From positions 8,142,001 through 8,206,000 of the forward strand of contig CM033352.1 in NCBI GenBank assembly GCA_019395295.1: a stretch of DNA of 64,000 nt, read 5' to 3'. Numbering within the stretch: the stretch's first letter is position 1; the number at the start of each line of letters is the position of its first letter. Under the pieces are notes generated by a model. It saw only the letters and a program-made list of their open reading frames with translations, did not search any database and was not told the origin of the DNA. Shown in pieces: positions 47,303 to 60,124 of the stretch. Both the position numbers and the translations under genes were made by a program. This DNA is from Osmanthus fragrans. Taxonomy: Eukaryota > Streptophyta > Magnoliopsida > Lamiales > Oleaceae.

Positions 47303-47600
47303 TGAGTTAGAACCAGAAATGGGGTTTTGTGTACTTTGAAGAAGAATAAACTAAAAGAACTTAAGCTTTGCAGCAAATCCGAAGTTAAAAAAGAAGCTTC
47401 TTTACTTCTTTTTGTTGATGGATTTTTTACCAAGAATTTTTAAATGCGCGTTTTGTGGGAGGAGTGTGTTGGGGGTGGGGAGAATACAAAAGAAATACGG
47501 AGCTTCCTCTCTCCATAGGAGTTATCATTAGCATTATCTCTCTAACTTTGACGGTGGCGCGCTATATGGGGCCCAGGCTTAGATTTTTCTCTCGAAATTC
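47303..47600 (-). promoter_or_regulatory. Probable 5' end and promoter region of the receptor kinase gene
   Basis: Pyrimidine-rich on the gene strand (TCTCTCCATAGG complement, CTCCCCACCCCCAAC), typical of a plant leader. Transcription start not determinable. Confidence 0.35.
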
Positions 47601-48137
47601 GGGATTATGTTCAGCAAGAAAGCGAAGCGCTCATTATTGTTCTCGAGATAAAAAAAAAAAAAAAAAAAATTATATATATATGTCCGTATGATATACGGGT
47701 TAGATTATTTTATAGAAAGTATTAGCATGTTAAATACGTAAAATTATGTTTTATTTTGAGATGTGAGATAAGATAGAAAAATTTTATTTTCAACATATAA
47801 ATACATTTTTGGATTCATTTCTGTTAAAATAGTAGGGAAAATAATGTGTTATTTATAGAATGAGTGAAAAGATAATAACTTGCCAATGTGAATAGCTACA
47901 TATTTGTACCTTATGTATACAATAAGAAAAACAACTACATATTACAACTGTATAATCAATAGACAAATTATGTTGTAGAACCGAATATACAAAATATAAA
48001 AAAAAAAAAATGAAGATTTTAATGAATATGAAGCCAACGGTTTTGAAATATTATAATTGGGTAGAGCTTCATTTTATTTTATAACTATATTCAAATTAAA
48101 ATGATTAAACAGGATAAAGGGGAAAAAAAATTTGAAT
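47601..48137. other. Intergenic, AT-rich
   Basis: Poly-A runs at 47649-47670 and 47998-48010 with TATATATA. No gene supported. Confidence 0.5.
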
Positions 48138-49040
48138 GTTTATGACTCATTACAGAATATCAAACGAAGTCGAAATATTACATTCTTAATATCATTTTCA
48201 AGTACTCATGGCCTATTATTTCACGACATTGATGGTGTGCGAAACGGCCAATTGTAGCAAATATTACGGCGCTTCAAAGTAGGTCGTTTCAAACTAATAT
48301 TTCAAACTAATATTTCGAGAATTTTGATAAAAATCTAACTTTAAAAATTCAAATAAAGTCGAAATATTATATTCTTAATATCAAACGAAGTCTAAATGAT
48401 ATAGAAGATTTATTGATTCGACCAGCGTACAATCATTTAGGAATTTTTAAAGTTAGCTTGTTATCGAAATTTTTGAAATATTAGTTCTACTTTGACGCGC
48501 CGTAACATTTGCTACGATTGACCGTTTCGCACACCATCAACGTCGTGAAATAATAGACCGTGAGTACTTCAAAATAATATTAAGAATGTAATATTTCGAC
48601 TTTGTTTGATATTCTGTAATGAGCCTGACAATGAAGACAAAAATATAAGTAATATATTCAAAAAATGAGTTATACGTCTTTTTTAACACACGCGTTTGAC
48701 GTTCGTTTAATTATTTTCGATATTCATTTACATCATTCGATATATCTGCGATATAGTTCTCGAAATGAGTTTCGAGAGGATATAGAAGATTTATGGATTC
48801 GACTAGCGTAGAATCGTCGAAGAATTTGTAAAGTTAGTTTGTTATCGAAACTTTCGAAATATTAGTTTGGAACAGCGTATTTTGACGTAACGTAACTTTC
48901 GCTACGATTGGCCGTTTCACACACCATCAACGTCGTGAAATATTAGGCGTGAGTTCTTCAAAATGATATTAAGAATGTAATATTTCAACTTTGTTTGATA
49001 TCCCGAATTAAGGCCGCAAATGAAGGCGAAAACATAAGTT
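48138..49040. repeat. Inverted repeat element and partial direct copy
   Basis: CTCATTACAGAATATCAAAC (48148) is mirrored at 48622 (TTTGATATTCTGTAATGAG), with arms of about 200 bp holding CCATCAACGTCGTGAAATA and its complement. The right half (48392-48655) recurs as a direct copy at 48776-49040 with a period of about 384 bp. Confidence 0.8.
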
Positions 49041-49401
49041 TTTTAAAAAAAAAAAAAAAAAAGGTATTGCATGTCTCGCACAAAGTTTTTTTTATGTTTT
49101 CAAAAATGCGTTTTCCAAAACGACAAAGAGAATGCGTTTTCACTGTTTTAAAAAATCGAAAACAGAAAACGACAAAGAGAACGGAGCCTAATAGTCTTGA
49201 TTTCGATAAATTAGATTTTTCAGTACAATTGATTAATTAACCATGTCAATGGATTAGATGGTAGGGAAAATGGCCCATATGTTGAATATCTATCTCCTTT
49301 TCTCAATGAGTTTGTTTCTCGTATTTTTGTTTTGTTTTATTTTATGTTTTTTGTTAATAGGAAATTTTATGCTTATATTTATGAATCTTGATTCATTGTC
49401 G

Positions 49402-49572
49402 TCGATAAATATTGATGATGTGTGGTTAGTTGTGAAATTGTTGGAGGCTGGTAAGGATGTTTTACAAAATTTATGTAATTTAAGATCGATAAATATTTAT
49501 GATGTTTGATTACTTGTGAATTTTTTGAAGACTGATAAGGATATACAAATTTTCTGTAATTCAACTTCGATA
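49402..49572. repeat. Two-unit tandem repeat, about 85 bp
   Basis: TCGATAAATATTGATGATGT at 49401 and TCGATAAATATTTATGATGT at 49486 start two diverged copies. A short frame at 49258-49509 spans the first and is not claimed as a gene. Confidence 0.7.
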
Positions 49573-50110
49573 GTGGACGAACGAGGTTTCTTACATGTCT
49601 AATTCTCCCTTTGTGATGGTCCGTTATCGTCTCATACTAGAATTTTCTTTCTATTTTATAAGCTAAACAATAGTGATATTTGGTCTCTTTCTAAAATATT
49701 CTGTTTTCAAGTAACAAATATGATATTTAAGTTTAGAATATTTTACAAAATACACCGCATGGATTGCGGATGTATACATTTTGCATATCATATTTCGAAA
49801 ATTTATATTTCAAATATTATATTATACTTGATGGTGACAAAACACACCATTTAATTATAATTTTTTAAAAGATTCTCAAATATACCATCATAAATAGCTA
49901 ATTAATAAACCACTCGTTGTACATTCCATCGTGTAACTTCACAAGTTACACGATTTTATTTCTTTAATAGTATTACCGTTCTTCAAAATTTAATTACTAG
50001 AAATATGATGTTTTTAAAATGTTATTTCTTTCAAAAATTTTAATATTCATTTTCCTCAAAATCCAACTCAAATAATGAAGTACTGAAAAATATAGGAAAA
50101 AATTCTCTTT
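49573..50110. other. Intergenic, AT-rich
   Basis: No recognised gene or repeat. Confidence 0.5.
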
Positions 50111-50278
50111 TGTTGTAGATTGTAAGTTTATTAGTGAATGACAATTGTACCATATGACCCTATAAATTATTATCATTGTATCCATGATTCTTTCCTATAA
50201 ATATAGGGTTTTGATTCACAATAAAATACACACAAATTTATTGATTTTTATTCTCTTTTATTTTTCTCTCTCTTTGCA
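50111..50278 (+). repeat. 5' LTR of element D
   Basis: 168 bp, TGTTGTAGATTG to CTCTTTGCA, with a CCTATAAATATAGGG TATA-like core at about 50194. Confidence 0.82.
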
Positions 50279-50669
50279 TAATACGTTATCAATACGATAA
50301 CTTAATTTTTCAAAGTTTAATAAAGGTAGTAATTTTTTATAAGCATAAATATTTATTGCGTGTACCAAAATTAATTTGATGACATGTGACTTTTTTTACG
50401 TATATATGCAGCAAAACAAGGCTACTGCTTCTACTTCTATTTTTTTTTTTTGCTTGTATACAAATTTATAATGATTATTTTATTATATATAATGATTACT
50501 TTGGCCTATTTGCATGTCTTTATATGAAAGCAATTCACGTACATGATTGGAAGATCTTTTTACTTATATATTTTTGGTAATTAATATTTCTTTATAAATT
50601 CATATCATGTTTATATGGTAATTAAATATTTTTAGATGTTCTTCTATAAACTTTAAATTAATAATTTAT

Positions 50670-50960
50670 CATATTGTTGCTCTTGAAATTACATAACATC
50701 ATAATTAATATTTCAAACGAATATTAATTATAGATTTATCTACTATAAATAGTTTGTTGTTGCTCCTGAAACAACATAACATTATAATTAATATTTTTGA
50801 AGAATATTATTTGCTCCTAAAGAGCATAAATTATAATTTTCAATATTTAAAAAAAAAAATTAGCATATTGCTCTTGAAGAAATAATAATAAAACATAGCG
50901 TGCTCCTAAAATAGCACATGTTTTAAAAAACACATTATTTTAAATTAGTGTTTATCCTTG
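50670..50960 (+). repeat. Leader repeats with small hairpins in element D
   Basis: Between LTR and gag, a unit of the type TTGCTCYTGAARNNACATAA is repeated about five times (near 50679, 50758, 50810, 50869 and 50909). Individual units contain complementary arms that differ from unit to unit: GTTG/CAAC, TGCTC/GAGCA, GTGCT/AGCAC. Confidence 0.7.
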
Positions 50961-51070
50961 AAGAAAAATACGTAATTTATGTTGATATTGACTACTTGAT
51001 TAACTGTTATGTGATATTAAATTATATTTTTCGAAACTAATTGTATTTCATTTATTATGTAGTTAATTAA

Positions 51071-51690
51071 ATGACAAACATCACAAAACTTGAATTTGAT
51101 GCACTTAACATATCTGGTAAAACCTATCTATCATGAGTACTCGATGCTGATATACATCTTATCTCAAAAGGTTTAGGAGCAACAATAAAAGAAGGAAACG
51201 AAGAATATCTACAAGATCATGCAAAAGCAATAATCTTCATTCATCATCATTTTCATGATGGATTAAAAATTGAATATCTCACTGAAAAAGATCAACATGT
51301 TCTTTGGAAAAATACAAACTAAAAAGATTTTATCATCAGAAAACTATAGTCCTTCCCAAAACCCACTCTAAGTAGATGCAATTTCGTTTGCAAGACTTCA
51401 AAACTGTTAGTGAGCACAATTATGAACTGTTTAGAATATGTTTAAAATTGACCTTGTGTGGAGAAAAAATCACCAATGAAGGCTAGAGAAAACTTTTTTT
51501 TCACCTTTCACGTGTCGAATGTGCTCCTACAGCAGAAATATCTTGAGCATGATTTCAATAAATACTCAAAATTCATATCTAGCTTCCTTGTAGCTGAACA
51601 AAATAATGAACTACTAATGAAAAATTATGGGTTAAATCCAATTGGTTCTTTATCATTGTTTGAAACAAATAGTACTGCATTTGCCTGAAA
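51071..51690 (+). pseudogene. Element D gag remnant
   Basis: The frame from ATG 51071 reads MTNITKLEFDALNISGKTYL, then ATIKEGNEEYLQDHAKAIIF and HHHFHDGLKIEYL, a gag of the copia group with short LTRs. Stops at 51135 and 51327 and frame changes break it. A later piece (51458-51688) keeps the C-terminal part of gag, after which an Arg/Gly-rich linker (about 51710-51770) is visible. Confidence 0.75.
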
Positions 51691-52269
51691 CAAATACAAT
51701 ATCAAGACAAGGACGTAGACGTGGACACGAATTTGGACGTAGACATGGACGTGCACGTGGAATAAATCATGTATGAAATAATCAACAAACTATTAACAAC
51801 AAGACAACAATTTCAAAATACACTAAGCAAACGAAGTAGCATATCCAAAAATGAGCATGAAAAAAATAGTTTTAGATGTGAAATGAAAAGGCATCAGGTA
51901 CATACATGTAGTATGACAAAACATCTTATGGATCTCTATCAAAATCAATCAAGGAAAATTGAAAAATGTAGATAAATTTTCTGATTATGATGGTCTAATT
52001 GAAGTGACTCATTTGACGTCTCTTATTTCTTTATTGATCCAAATGAGAATATTAATCGTTTGATTGAGGGAGGTGTGATGGAAGATATAAATTAGTTTAC
52101 TTTATAGTATCTCCATCTGTTTTAGAAACTCAGTTTGAAATATGCTTTTACTTTTCGTAAAAATTTAAAACTCTATTATGCATAGTTAATTTCATAATAT
52201 TAAATTATGTTTACTCATTTAAATTTAATTTTTTTAAATATATCTATTTTGTTATATTTATAAATTTAT

Positions 52270-54228
52270 GATGGATTGTCAAGATACCTACTTGATTGAT
52301 AGTGCAACTATACATACCATTTTTCAAGACAAAAAATATTTTTTGAGCTAAACGTTAGCAGAAAATAAAGTTAATACGACATCAAAGTATCGAATATTGT
52401 TGAAGGCTCCAAAAGAACTTGTATTATTTTACAAAATATTACAAAATTATATATTGACGATGCACTTTAATCTAACAAATTCAGAAGAAATTTTCTTAGT
52501 TATAAAGATATCCACTGCAACGGATATCACATTGAGACAATGCAAGAAAATAACGTTAAATTTCTTTGCATAACTTCTTTTGTATCTGACCAGAAGCAGA
52601 TAAAAAAAAACTCCATACACTCTCATCTAACATGTATTATACATTTATAAAAATGGTTGAATTAAATATTGTCACGAACCAAAAGTTTGTTGACCCAAAA
52701 AATTTTATACTTTGGTATAATCGACTTAGACACCCAACTGACATGGACATCCTTTAAAAAATTAGAATATTTTTTTACCTGATGATTATCTATGTGTAGC
52801 TTGTTCATAAGGCGAGTCAGTCACTAGACCTTCGACTACAAATATCAATATTGAATCTCCAAATTTCTTGAGAAGAATTCATGGAGATATATGTGGTCCA
52901 GTACACCCACTATGTGGACCATTTTATTATTTTATGGTATTAATTGATAGTTCTACTAGATGGTCGCATAGGAATGTAGCTTTACTCAATTGATTGATTG
53001 AATCATAAAATTATGAGCGCAATTCCATGATTACTCTATCAAGACTATTCGTCTTGATAATGTTGGTGAATTTAGATCATAAGAATTTGATAATTATTGT
53101 ATGTCAATTGAGATTGTTATTGAACATTCAGTTGACCATGTCTATATATAAAATGGTTTAGCGGAGTCTTTATTAAACGTCTACAACTTATTGTTAGATC
53201 ATTATTTATGAAAACAAAACTCTCAGCTTCTACTTGGGGTCATGTCATATTACACGTTGCGCCATTAATTCGTATTAGACCAACTGTCATTATCAATATT
53301 CACATCTACAATTGACATTTGGTCATGAACTTAATATTTTTCACATACAGATTATTTGTTGTGCCGTACAAGTCCTTGTTTCATCCCTACAACATATTAA
53401 AATGGGTCCCCCAATGAAAACTTGAGTTTTATGTGGGTTTTGATTCACCATCTATTATTAAGTATCTTGAACATTTAATGAATGATTTATTTACTGCACG
53501 TCTTGCAGATTGCTATTTTGATTAAATGAATTTTCTATTATAGGGAGGAAAAATACATCCCGAAAAATAAGGTAAAATTTATTGGAATGAATCGACTCTA
53601 TCTCACTTTGATCCCCCCACAACAATCAATGTAAGCAAGGGGTTGAAAAAAATTGATTTGCAAAGAGTTACAAATCAATTACCTTGTATATTTGTTGACA
53701 CAAGAAAGTGATAAAGTTATATATTTCAGCAAAAATTAATGTCCTTATAGGACAATATGCTGTAGCAAATAAATCTCAAATACACTAGAAGTATGGTTGA
53801 TTAGTTGGTTTAAAAGACTCTGTACCTTGATAAAAAGTTACAAGAAAAAAATCAACCAAAAATTTCGAAAGAAGTAATATTAGAAAAGATTGATCAAACA
53901 AATATTAAAAATATGTTCCTTAAGAACCACAAATGTTCGAAAATAATGAGATCACAATAAATTATATATTATCTCATAAATTATGGGAACAAAATAATGT
54001 TGTTATAGACAATATTTTCACATTTAACGTGGTTCTTGATATTATGCAAAATGAGGGTCCTGAGCTACAGTCAATTAAAGAATGTCAACATAGAAATGAT
54101 TGGCCAAAACGGAAAGAAGTCATACAGACAGAATTAAATTCCTTAGAGAAGTAAAAAGTTTTTGGACATTTAGTTCGAACACCAGAAAATATAATTCCTA
54201 TAGGATACAAATGGATTTTATTATGAAA
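52270..54228 (+). pseudogene. Element D protease, integrase and start of reverse transcriptase
   Basis: The protease region keeps YLIDSATIHTIF (52280-52325), with Ser-Ala where active enzymes have Ser/Thr-Gly. Integrase HHCC and DDE regions (52700-53500) are present only as scattered phrases with many stops. Near 54090 the frame SIKECQHRNDWPKRKE leads into the N-terminal part of reverse transcriptase (GYKWILL at about 54201), which is cut by the Helitron at 54229. Confidence 0.75.
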
Positions 54229-54337
54229 TCACTATAAAATAAAAGAGGCAAAATAAAGGCAGGGTACGTGTCAAACATATACATCGTCCTGTACGGAAAT
54301 GGTTGCTTTTTTTTCCTCTTTCTCTTGTTTAAACTCT

Positions 54338-54376
54338 GTAGGTGTAGGTGTAGGTGTAGGTGTAGGTGTAGGTGTG
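54338..54376 (+). repeat. (GTAGGT)n hexanucleotide repeat
   Basis: Six to seven tandem GTAGGT units near the 5' end of the Helitron. Confidence 0.9.
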
Positions 54377-54691
54377 AGGCCACTCCTTCACTACCCATTT
54401 TTTCCTTTTCTCCATTCTTCCACGCAACCGGCCACTCCATCTACTATTTCTCCTTTCTACCACGCCATTGTAATTTAGCTCTCTCGCTCTCTCATTTTTT
54501 TTTTTGGATTTATATTATCTCTCTATTACATCGTTTTTAAACTTCTTCTCTAGAAATATCTAATTCTGTTCTTGGATTTTTTGGTATAAAAGAATTGATT
54601 TCAGTATGGAAACTTCGATTTGTTCCAATTTTATTTTCTTGTTAATTTTACTGATGTGCTTTTTTATATGATTATTTAAAATGCTTCCAGG

Positions 54692-54767
54692 AATGCAAAG
54701 CGAGCCACATAGTGTGCGATGAGTGTAGGAGCTTTGTAATACCATCACTTCTTCTATGCCGTCCAAG
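54692..54767 (+). pseudogene. Exon-like piece captured in the Helitron (1)
   Basis: TTCCAG (acceptor-like) is followed by a frame reading ECKASHIVCDECRSFVIPS. The Cys/His spacing recalls part of a RING-type finger, but it is too short to name. It probably came from a host gene. Confidence 0.3.
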
Positions 54768-55091
54768 TAAATTTGAATTAGAAATTTCAGGGAAGGTATA
54801 ATTTGTTTGGGTGTTCAATTTTTTTAAAAATCAAATATCATATATTTTGCTTGAGTTTGATAGAGGAAGAAAATGTCCAGAAATAAAAATAAAAAATCCC
54901 GACTCCATGTGCGTAAAATTAAGGTGAGTTGTGAATATTTTACAGGGACGTTGTTTGAATGTTGTATGCATTCTTTTTTTGCTTTCTCCTATGTGTTCTT
55001 TTTGTATATTTTTTGAATGAGATATTGGTGTGATAACAGTGAAAATGAAAAATGAAGTTAATGGTTTGCCTCCATCTTACACAGAGAGACG

Positions 55092-55212
55092 CGGTGTCTC
55101 CGTGGTAGATGGAGGCACGGGTGGTATCTCCGTCTCAAACGGAGGCACCGTGTGTGTCTCCGTGGTAGATGGAGGCACGAGTGGTGTCTCCGTCTCAAAT
55201 GGAGGCACCGTG
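55092..55212 (+). repeat. Two-unit repeat built from inverted words in the Helitron
   Basis: A 60-bp unit is repeated twice. Each unit contains GTGTCTCCGTGG...GGAGGCAC and then TCTCCGTCTCAAACGGAGGCACC. Each CTCCG is paired with a CGGAG or GGAG within 20 bases. The frame 55030-55239 across it is a by-product of the repeat. Confidence 0.85.
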
Positions 55213-55517
55213 TCTACACTTGTATACTTCCATTCGTAAATGACCTTGTTATGTCGTTTGCACTTGACTTGCATCTGAACATCAAAAGTTTTTTTGCCTC
55301 ATTATTTATTGACTTGAGTTGATGCAATTCGAACACGCTCTGTGAAGCTCTTCAAAGTCATTCTATTCTACAGTGTGTACATGATTTTTGATTGAAATAA
55401 ATTGTAGGGTTATTTTATCTTTTGTTTAAGACTACTACTTACATGTAGACATCTACATTCTTTGACCATCTGACAAATGTCTTCCACTACATTGATTACC
55501 TTTACTTCAACTTGTTT

Positions 55518-55630
55518 AGGAAGATTACAGCCAAACGAGGAGGAGGAAAATGATGGTGTCCCGAGGGTGGGCAGAATCATGAGTTCATGGAATAATTATT
55601 GTGATTGTCCTGATTGCAAGCTCGCATAAT
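55518..55630 (+). pseudogene. Exon-like piece captured in the Helitron (2)
   Basis: After TGTTTAG a frame reads LQPNEEEENDGVPRVGRIMS and SWNNYCDCPDCKLA before stops. The acidic and Cys-containing composition is coding-like. Origin not recognised. Confidence 0.3.
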
Positions 55631-55639
55631 GAGAGTCAT

Positions 55640-58600
55640 AGAGGTGACAAGTAAGGCTTTCTATTAAATATTTATAGATTCTATGTCTAGGTTTCCTCTG
55701 TTCTGCCTTATTCAGCTTATTTAATATCATTCTTGTACACATGTATTTGATTTAGCAAGTCATACCACAATTAAGATTTTTCATATGTTTGTTAAGTTTC
55801 TTTTATTTTGATTAGATATTCACATTTCATAGTTACTCACTCTAAACCATGTCTCTTCCCGTCTACTGTTTTCAAATTTTAAATTGGAATTTACATTTAC
55901 TTGGCTATTTCAATATTCCACATTAGTCAATAGTATAACAATTCAAAGTGTTTGCTTATTCTTGAGTTCTTTGTGCTTCATGGCTAACTCATAATTTGGA
56001 CATTCTCTCTACACATTCCATCTTACAAAAATTTCTTCAAAGATATTGAAGGTGCTTAAAATTCTTGATCCTTGATAGGCTGTTTCAATACTTCCATTTT
56101 TTAAGAAAATAAATCAAATTAGTGACTTTGAAAACCAGGCTGAGTTTGGGCTCAAGAGGCTGTGCCTAAATTTCAGGTTTGTGTGTGTAAAGAAACATTG
56201 AGAGAAACAAAATGTTGGGTTTCGGTCGTTTTCTTTTTCTTTTTTTGTGGGTCGTGGGAGCTGAAAATTTTAAATCTTGGAATTCTGTAATGCAAGATTT
56301 CACATTGGAATCGCAGATATATCTCTTTTAGGTTAACTTAGCTGTTTATTTTTTCTGTTCTGACAACTTGAATTTATTTTGGTCGATAGCCATCGCGGCA
56401 CTTTTGGTTCTTATTCCAATGAATGTATCTGGTGGAGCTTTATTCTTTCTATGTTATAAATTGGTTTTCAGCAAAATCAACAAGCTATCGATGACAAACA
56501 TTCGTCCTAAATCTTATAAATAAGTTAAATGTCCTTTCACTATAGAAAATGTGATTCTTTTGTATCTTATATGAATCATATCTTTTTTACAGCTGAAATT
56601 TATACAGTATAAGCTAGATGCTATAATTGAAATTATCCTTCACTGAAGAGAAGTTATACTAAGCATTTTGATAATTACATGTTGCAATTTATTCTGATAT
56701 TTCTTCACTAAAGAAAAGTGCTGAAAAAGGTTACTTAAATGTAAGTGATGAGTCAGTATTTATATATTAATCTACGGTGTCATTAAAGATAATGATGAAA
56801 AACTATTTAGTAAAAAAAGAAAAGGCTTGGAGTCCAAAACCATAATATAGAATTCATCAGTTTGTGCATGGATCTATGAGGATGATTAAGAGCACAATAT
56901 TCTAGGTATAAAATCCTTTTAGCATTTCACGATAGCCCTTTTCTTCTAATCAAGTTTTTCTTAATGTCTTCCATCAAGTTTCGTACCTATGAGAAGAGCT
57001 GTTATGGGTGAATATCAGGTTTTTCATCCATATATCAATGGAGTACTTATTTACTTTTTGGAATTGCTATATGCTTTATAAGAAATATGGAAGAGTTGCA
57101 TCAATGCGGTTAAAAATGTTTGTTCTTTAAGGCAAGCTTGCCGAACAATTCACGGTTAGTTAAATTTTAATTGCTATTCTGGTATCAAGAATTAGCAAGG
57201 ATGGATTACTGCAGTTAGTAAATGGGAGATGAAAGTTGTGTTTTTTTTTTTGTTTCAAGGTACCTTATAATTTCATCGAATGGCTATCGATATCTATAGC
57301 AATTTTGTTTTTTTCAATTAAAAGTATAAGTAAGTGAACAAAAAAGTGAGTAAATAGTATACAAAATGAAGTAAACTTGATATTTAATGCTGCGCAAAGT
57401 GGATGCTTCTATTTCATTTTCTTGTCCATGAGGTACTTTGATAATGCGTTATGCATCTTGTTTGATTCAATTATTACAAGAATTCTTTTTTTCATAGAGA
57501 TTCGACTATTTAAGTTAAAGTGTATCTGTACAATGTTTTACTACAAAGGAGCGACATATAACATAATTGCCTCCTGAAATTACCTTTTAATTGTCAAATA
57601 TGATGGTAGTGTTGAATATGTTGTTGCAATAATTGAGTAAAAAGTTCCAGCATATGCATTTGTTCAAATCTTTTACAAACGTATCTCATACATGCTTCCC
57701 ATGCAACTAACTTGCAACTGATGACTAATCTACCAAAAGGTTTTTCTTATATCCTTGGATTCATCCCCATGCAGTTTCTTTCTGTCCATTTTATAGGTGA
57801 ATTGTGCTTCAAAATATATTAGATCACTTGTTTCATTTTCAAGTTTGTTGGTTGTGATAATTTATTGCAAGCTGTAGTTTTTGCACAATTGAGTTGGACA
57901 TTTTTTTGTCAATTTTGCTAAAAATCATGCTATGTGCTTTCTACGCACGATCCTCTTACCCACCAGGTTAAGATTTTTTACTTTGAAAGTGCTGAAGTTC
58001 TCATAAGTTTATTTCTTTGAAAGTTGGGCCTTCTCTTAATTTATTAGTTATTCTAAGTCAATTAGCATTTGAAAGAAGGGTCTATTGGAACATATTTCTA
58101 AAGAAAGTGGGCCAAGCTTTGCCTTTGATCAGGATGTTACAATGTCTGATATCGGCACAAGTCCAACAAAGACCTTAACCAGTGCTAGAGGTCCAAACTT
58201 CATTGAGGGGATCTCTATGTCATCAGAACATTAGATTCGAAAACCTGTTTTCAGGATTATCTGACCATATGAGTTTTAAATCCAGTTTGCAGTCCTAATG
58301 CATGTGTTCTCTGTTGCTTGGATTTATAATTATGAGTATTGAGGTGCTTTATCTAATGAATTTTAACTCACTGTAAACCCCAAGCAGAAAAAGAAGTATT
58401 TTGGAATTTGTATTAGTAGCTTTGTGTTTCCTTATGAAAGAGTGAGAGAGAAAGGAAAATAAGAACGAAAGAGAGAGGCACTTTATGTGTAAGAAAAGAA
58501 GTTCTAACAAATGGAAATTTTTTTGCCTGAAATTTTAGTGCAACCCCAATGAACTAGCACAACAGGAGCCAAAATTATATATCGGTATAAACTAGAAGAT

Positions 58601-59639
58601 AACACTTAACAGAACAAAGTAGAAGCCAAAATTAAAAGAAGAAGTTCGGTATCATTGAACCCATATCAAACATCTTAAGCATTTCGTTATGTTAATGGGA
58701 AAGCCAATCTACATTTCCTATCAGCCCATAGGTCGACTCTGATGGCTGTTAACTGAAGCAAAAGGACCCTGCCCTTTTATTTGGTTATGTTAAAATATTA
58801 TTCTTTAATATATGGATAAGAAAATGAGAAGCATTTCTTAAAGCTTGTAGGAAGTGTAGTGTGTGCTAACAATGCATATAGATTCAGCCAAGTGTTAGTT
58901 GCATTTTTTCGTTGTAGAAGTAAATTAATTATTTCTTAGTTTTGGAATTAAATTTGTTGAAAGCTTCAAATTTTGATTTGCCTTAATTGGTTTTGTGAAT
59001 ACTTATTTAATTAGACTCTTAAGCACCAAATAATTTCATTTTTCCATATTAAGTTTGTATTGTTAGGTGCTGTCCCATTTCCATTTGATGTTCAACATTC
59101 ATTTCTCTGTTTATGTTAACACATTTTGATAATTTGTGAAATTTCTTTTAAAATGTCAAATTTGGACCCTTTTTCAGTAAATGACTTATAAATTTGACAG
59201 TTAAATTGGTTTTTGGTGTAATGTTTGTAGAAAGCAATGCAGAATTTTACCCAAAAAATGGAGGAAAGATTTTTTCAGTCTCAAGGTGGTCTTATCATTC
59301 TATCTCATGTATTTTTTTTTCTTTAGACTTGCTTATACTTGCTTCATAGTTCTAATCAAGACAATATTTTGGGGTTCCATATTTGCTATATTTATATTTG
59401 TAATGAGGACGAATGGGAAATTATGTATCTTTAACAGAGTTGACCAATGTTTTGTTAATCTGAGTTGCATATACTCCATTTTATCTTGTTATAATTGTGT
59501 ATTAGATTTGTTTTGATTAGTTTTCAATTGCCTGAGATGCAAATATGACATATTTTTGAGACTTTGATTTAAAGTGTTGGTATTTGATGAATTTATATGT
59601 GACCTGCAAGATTTTTTTAATAATTTGATGCTTAGTTTC
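55640..59639. other. Helitron interior, no recognised gene
   Basis: AT-rich, intron-like sequence. The short frames at 57377 and 59286 have no family resemblance. The segment 58075-58235 is less AT-rich and may be a captured exon fragment, but it has stops in all frames I tried. Confidence 0.4.
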
Positions 59640-60124
59640 GATTTTTGCAATTACACTGAAAAACGTAAAAAAAAGAGAACTCTAGAGAGTTTTTGCAACT
59701 CTCCATGAAAGTCATGGAGAGTTGCAAACTCTCCAGGATTTGTCTGGAGAGTTTGCTTTAACTCTTTTTTTTTCATTTCTTTTTTTTTTGGTTACTAAAT
59801 TCTCGAGTAATTGTGCTTTCAGTCCTTCAACTTTCATCTCGAAGATTTTAGTTCTCAAATTTTGATTTTTCTTTCGATCACGTCCTTCAAAAATTGCAAC
59901 CCTAAGTCCTTCAACTTTTGACAATTGTACACTTTAGTCCCTAAAATTAACTTTTTGTGCACTTTTAGTTCTTTTTCCTTTCTTCATCCTTTTCAAATTT
60001 GAGATTTTGGCGTTCGACACCTACAAATTAGAAAATAACTAAATTATGTAGTAAAATGCAAATAAAAACTCACAAATATCTAAATTTAACGCCTAATTAA
60101 ATGCGAAAATCACAATTATCATAC
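59640..60124. repeat. Partial LTR X-type segment inside the Helitron
   Basis: A palindromic word cluster at 59681-59755 (CTCTCCATGAAAGTCATGGAGAG, split by pairs of GAGAGTTGCAAACTCTCC) is followed by the series of phrases GTCCTTCAAC, CCTAAGTCCTTCAACTTTTG and ACTTTAGTCC, and ends near CACAATTATCATAC. The same order is seen in the 3' half of LTR X (25550-26016). Confidence 0.65.

Noticed and set aside
54338..54376. GTAGGT repeat as interstitial telomere or CRISPR-like array
   Set aside because: The unit is not TTTAGGG, it has no spacers, and it lies in a Helitron. A simple hexamer microsatellite.
55030..55239. 69-codon frame with repeated VSVVDGGT/VSVSNGGT motifs
   Set aside because: The motif repeats come from the 60-bp DNA repeat. 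The opposite strand is open too, as expected for a repeat without stops.
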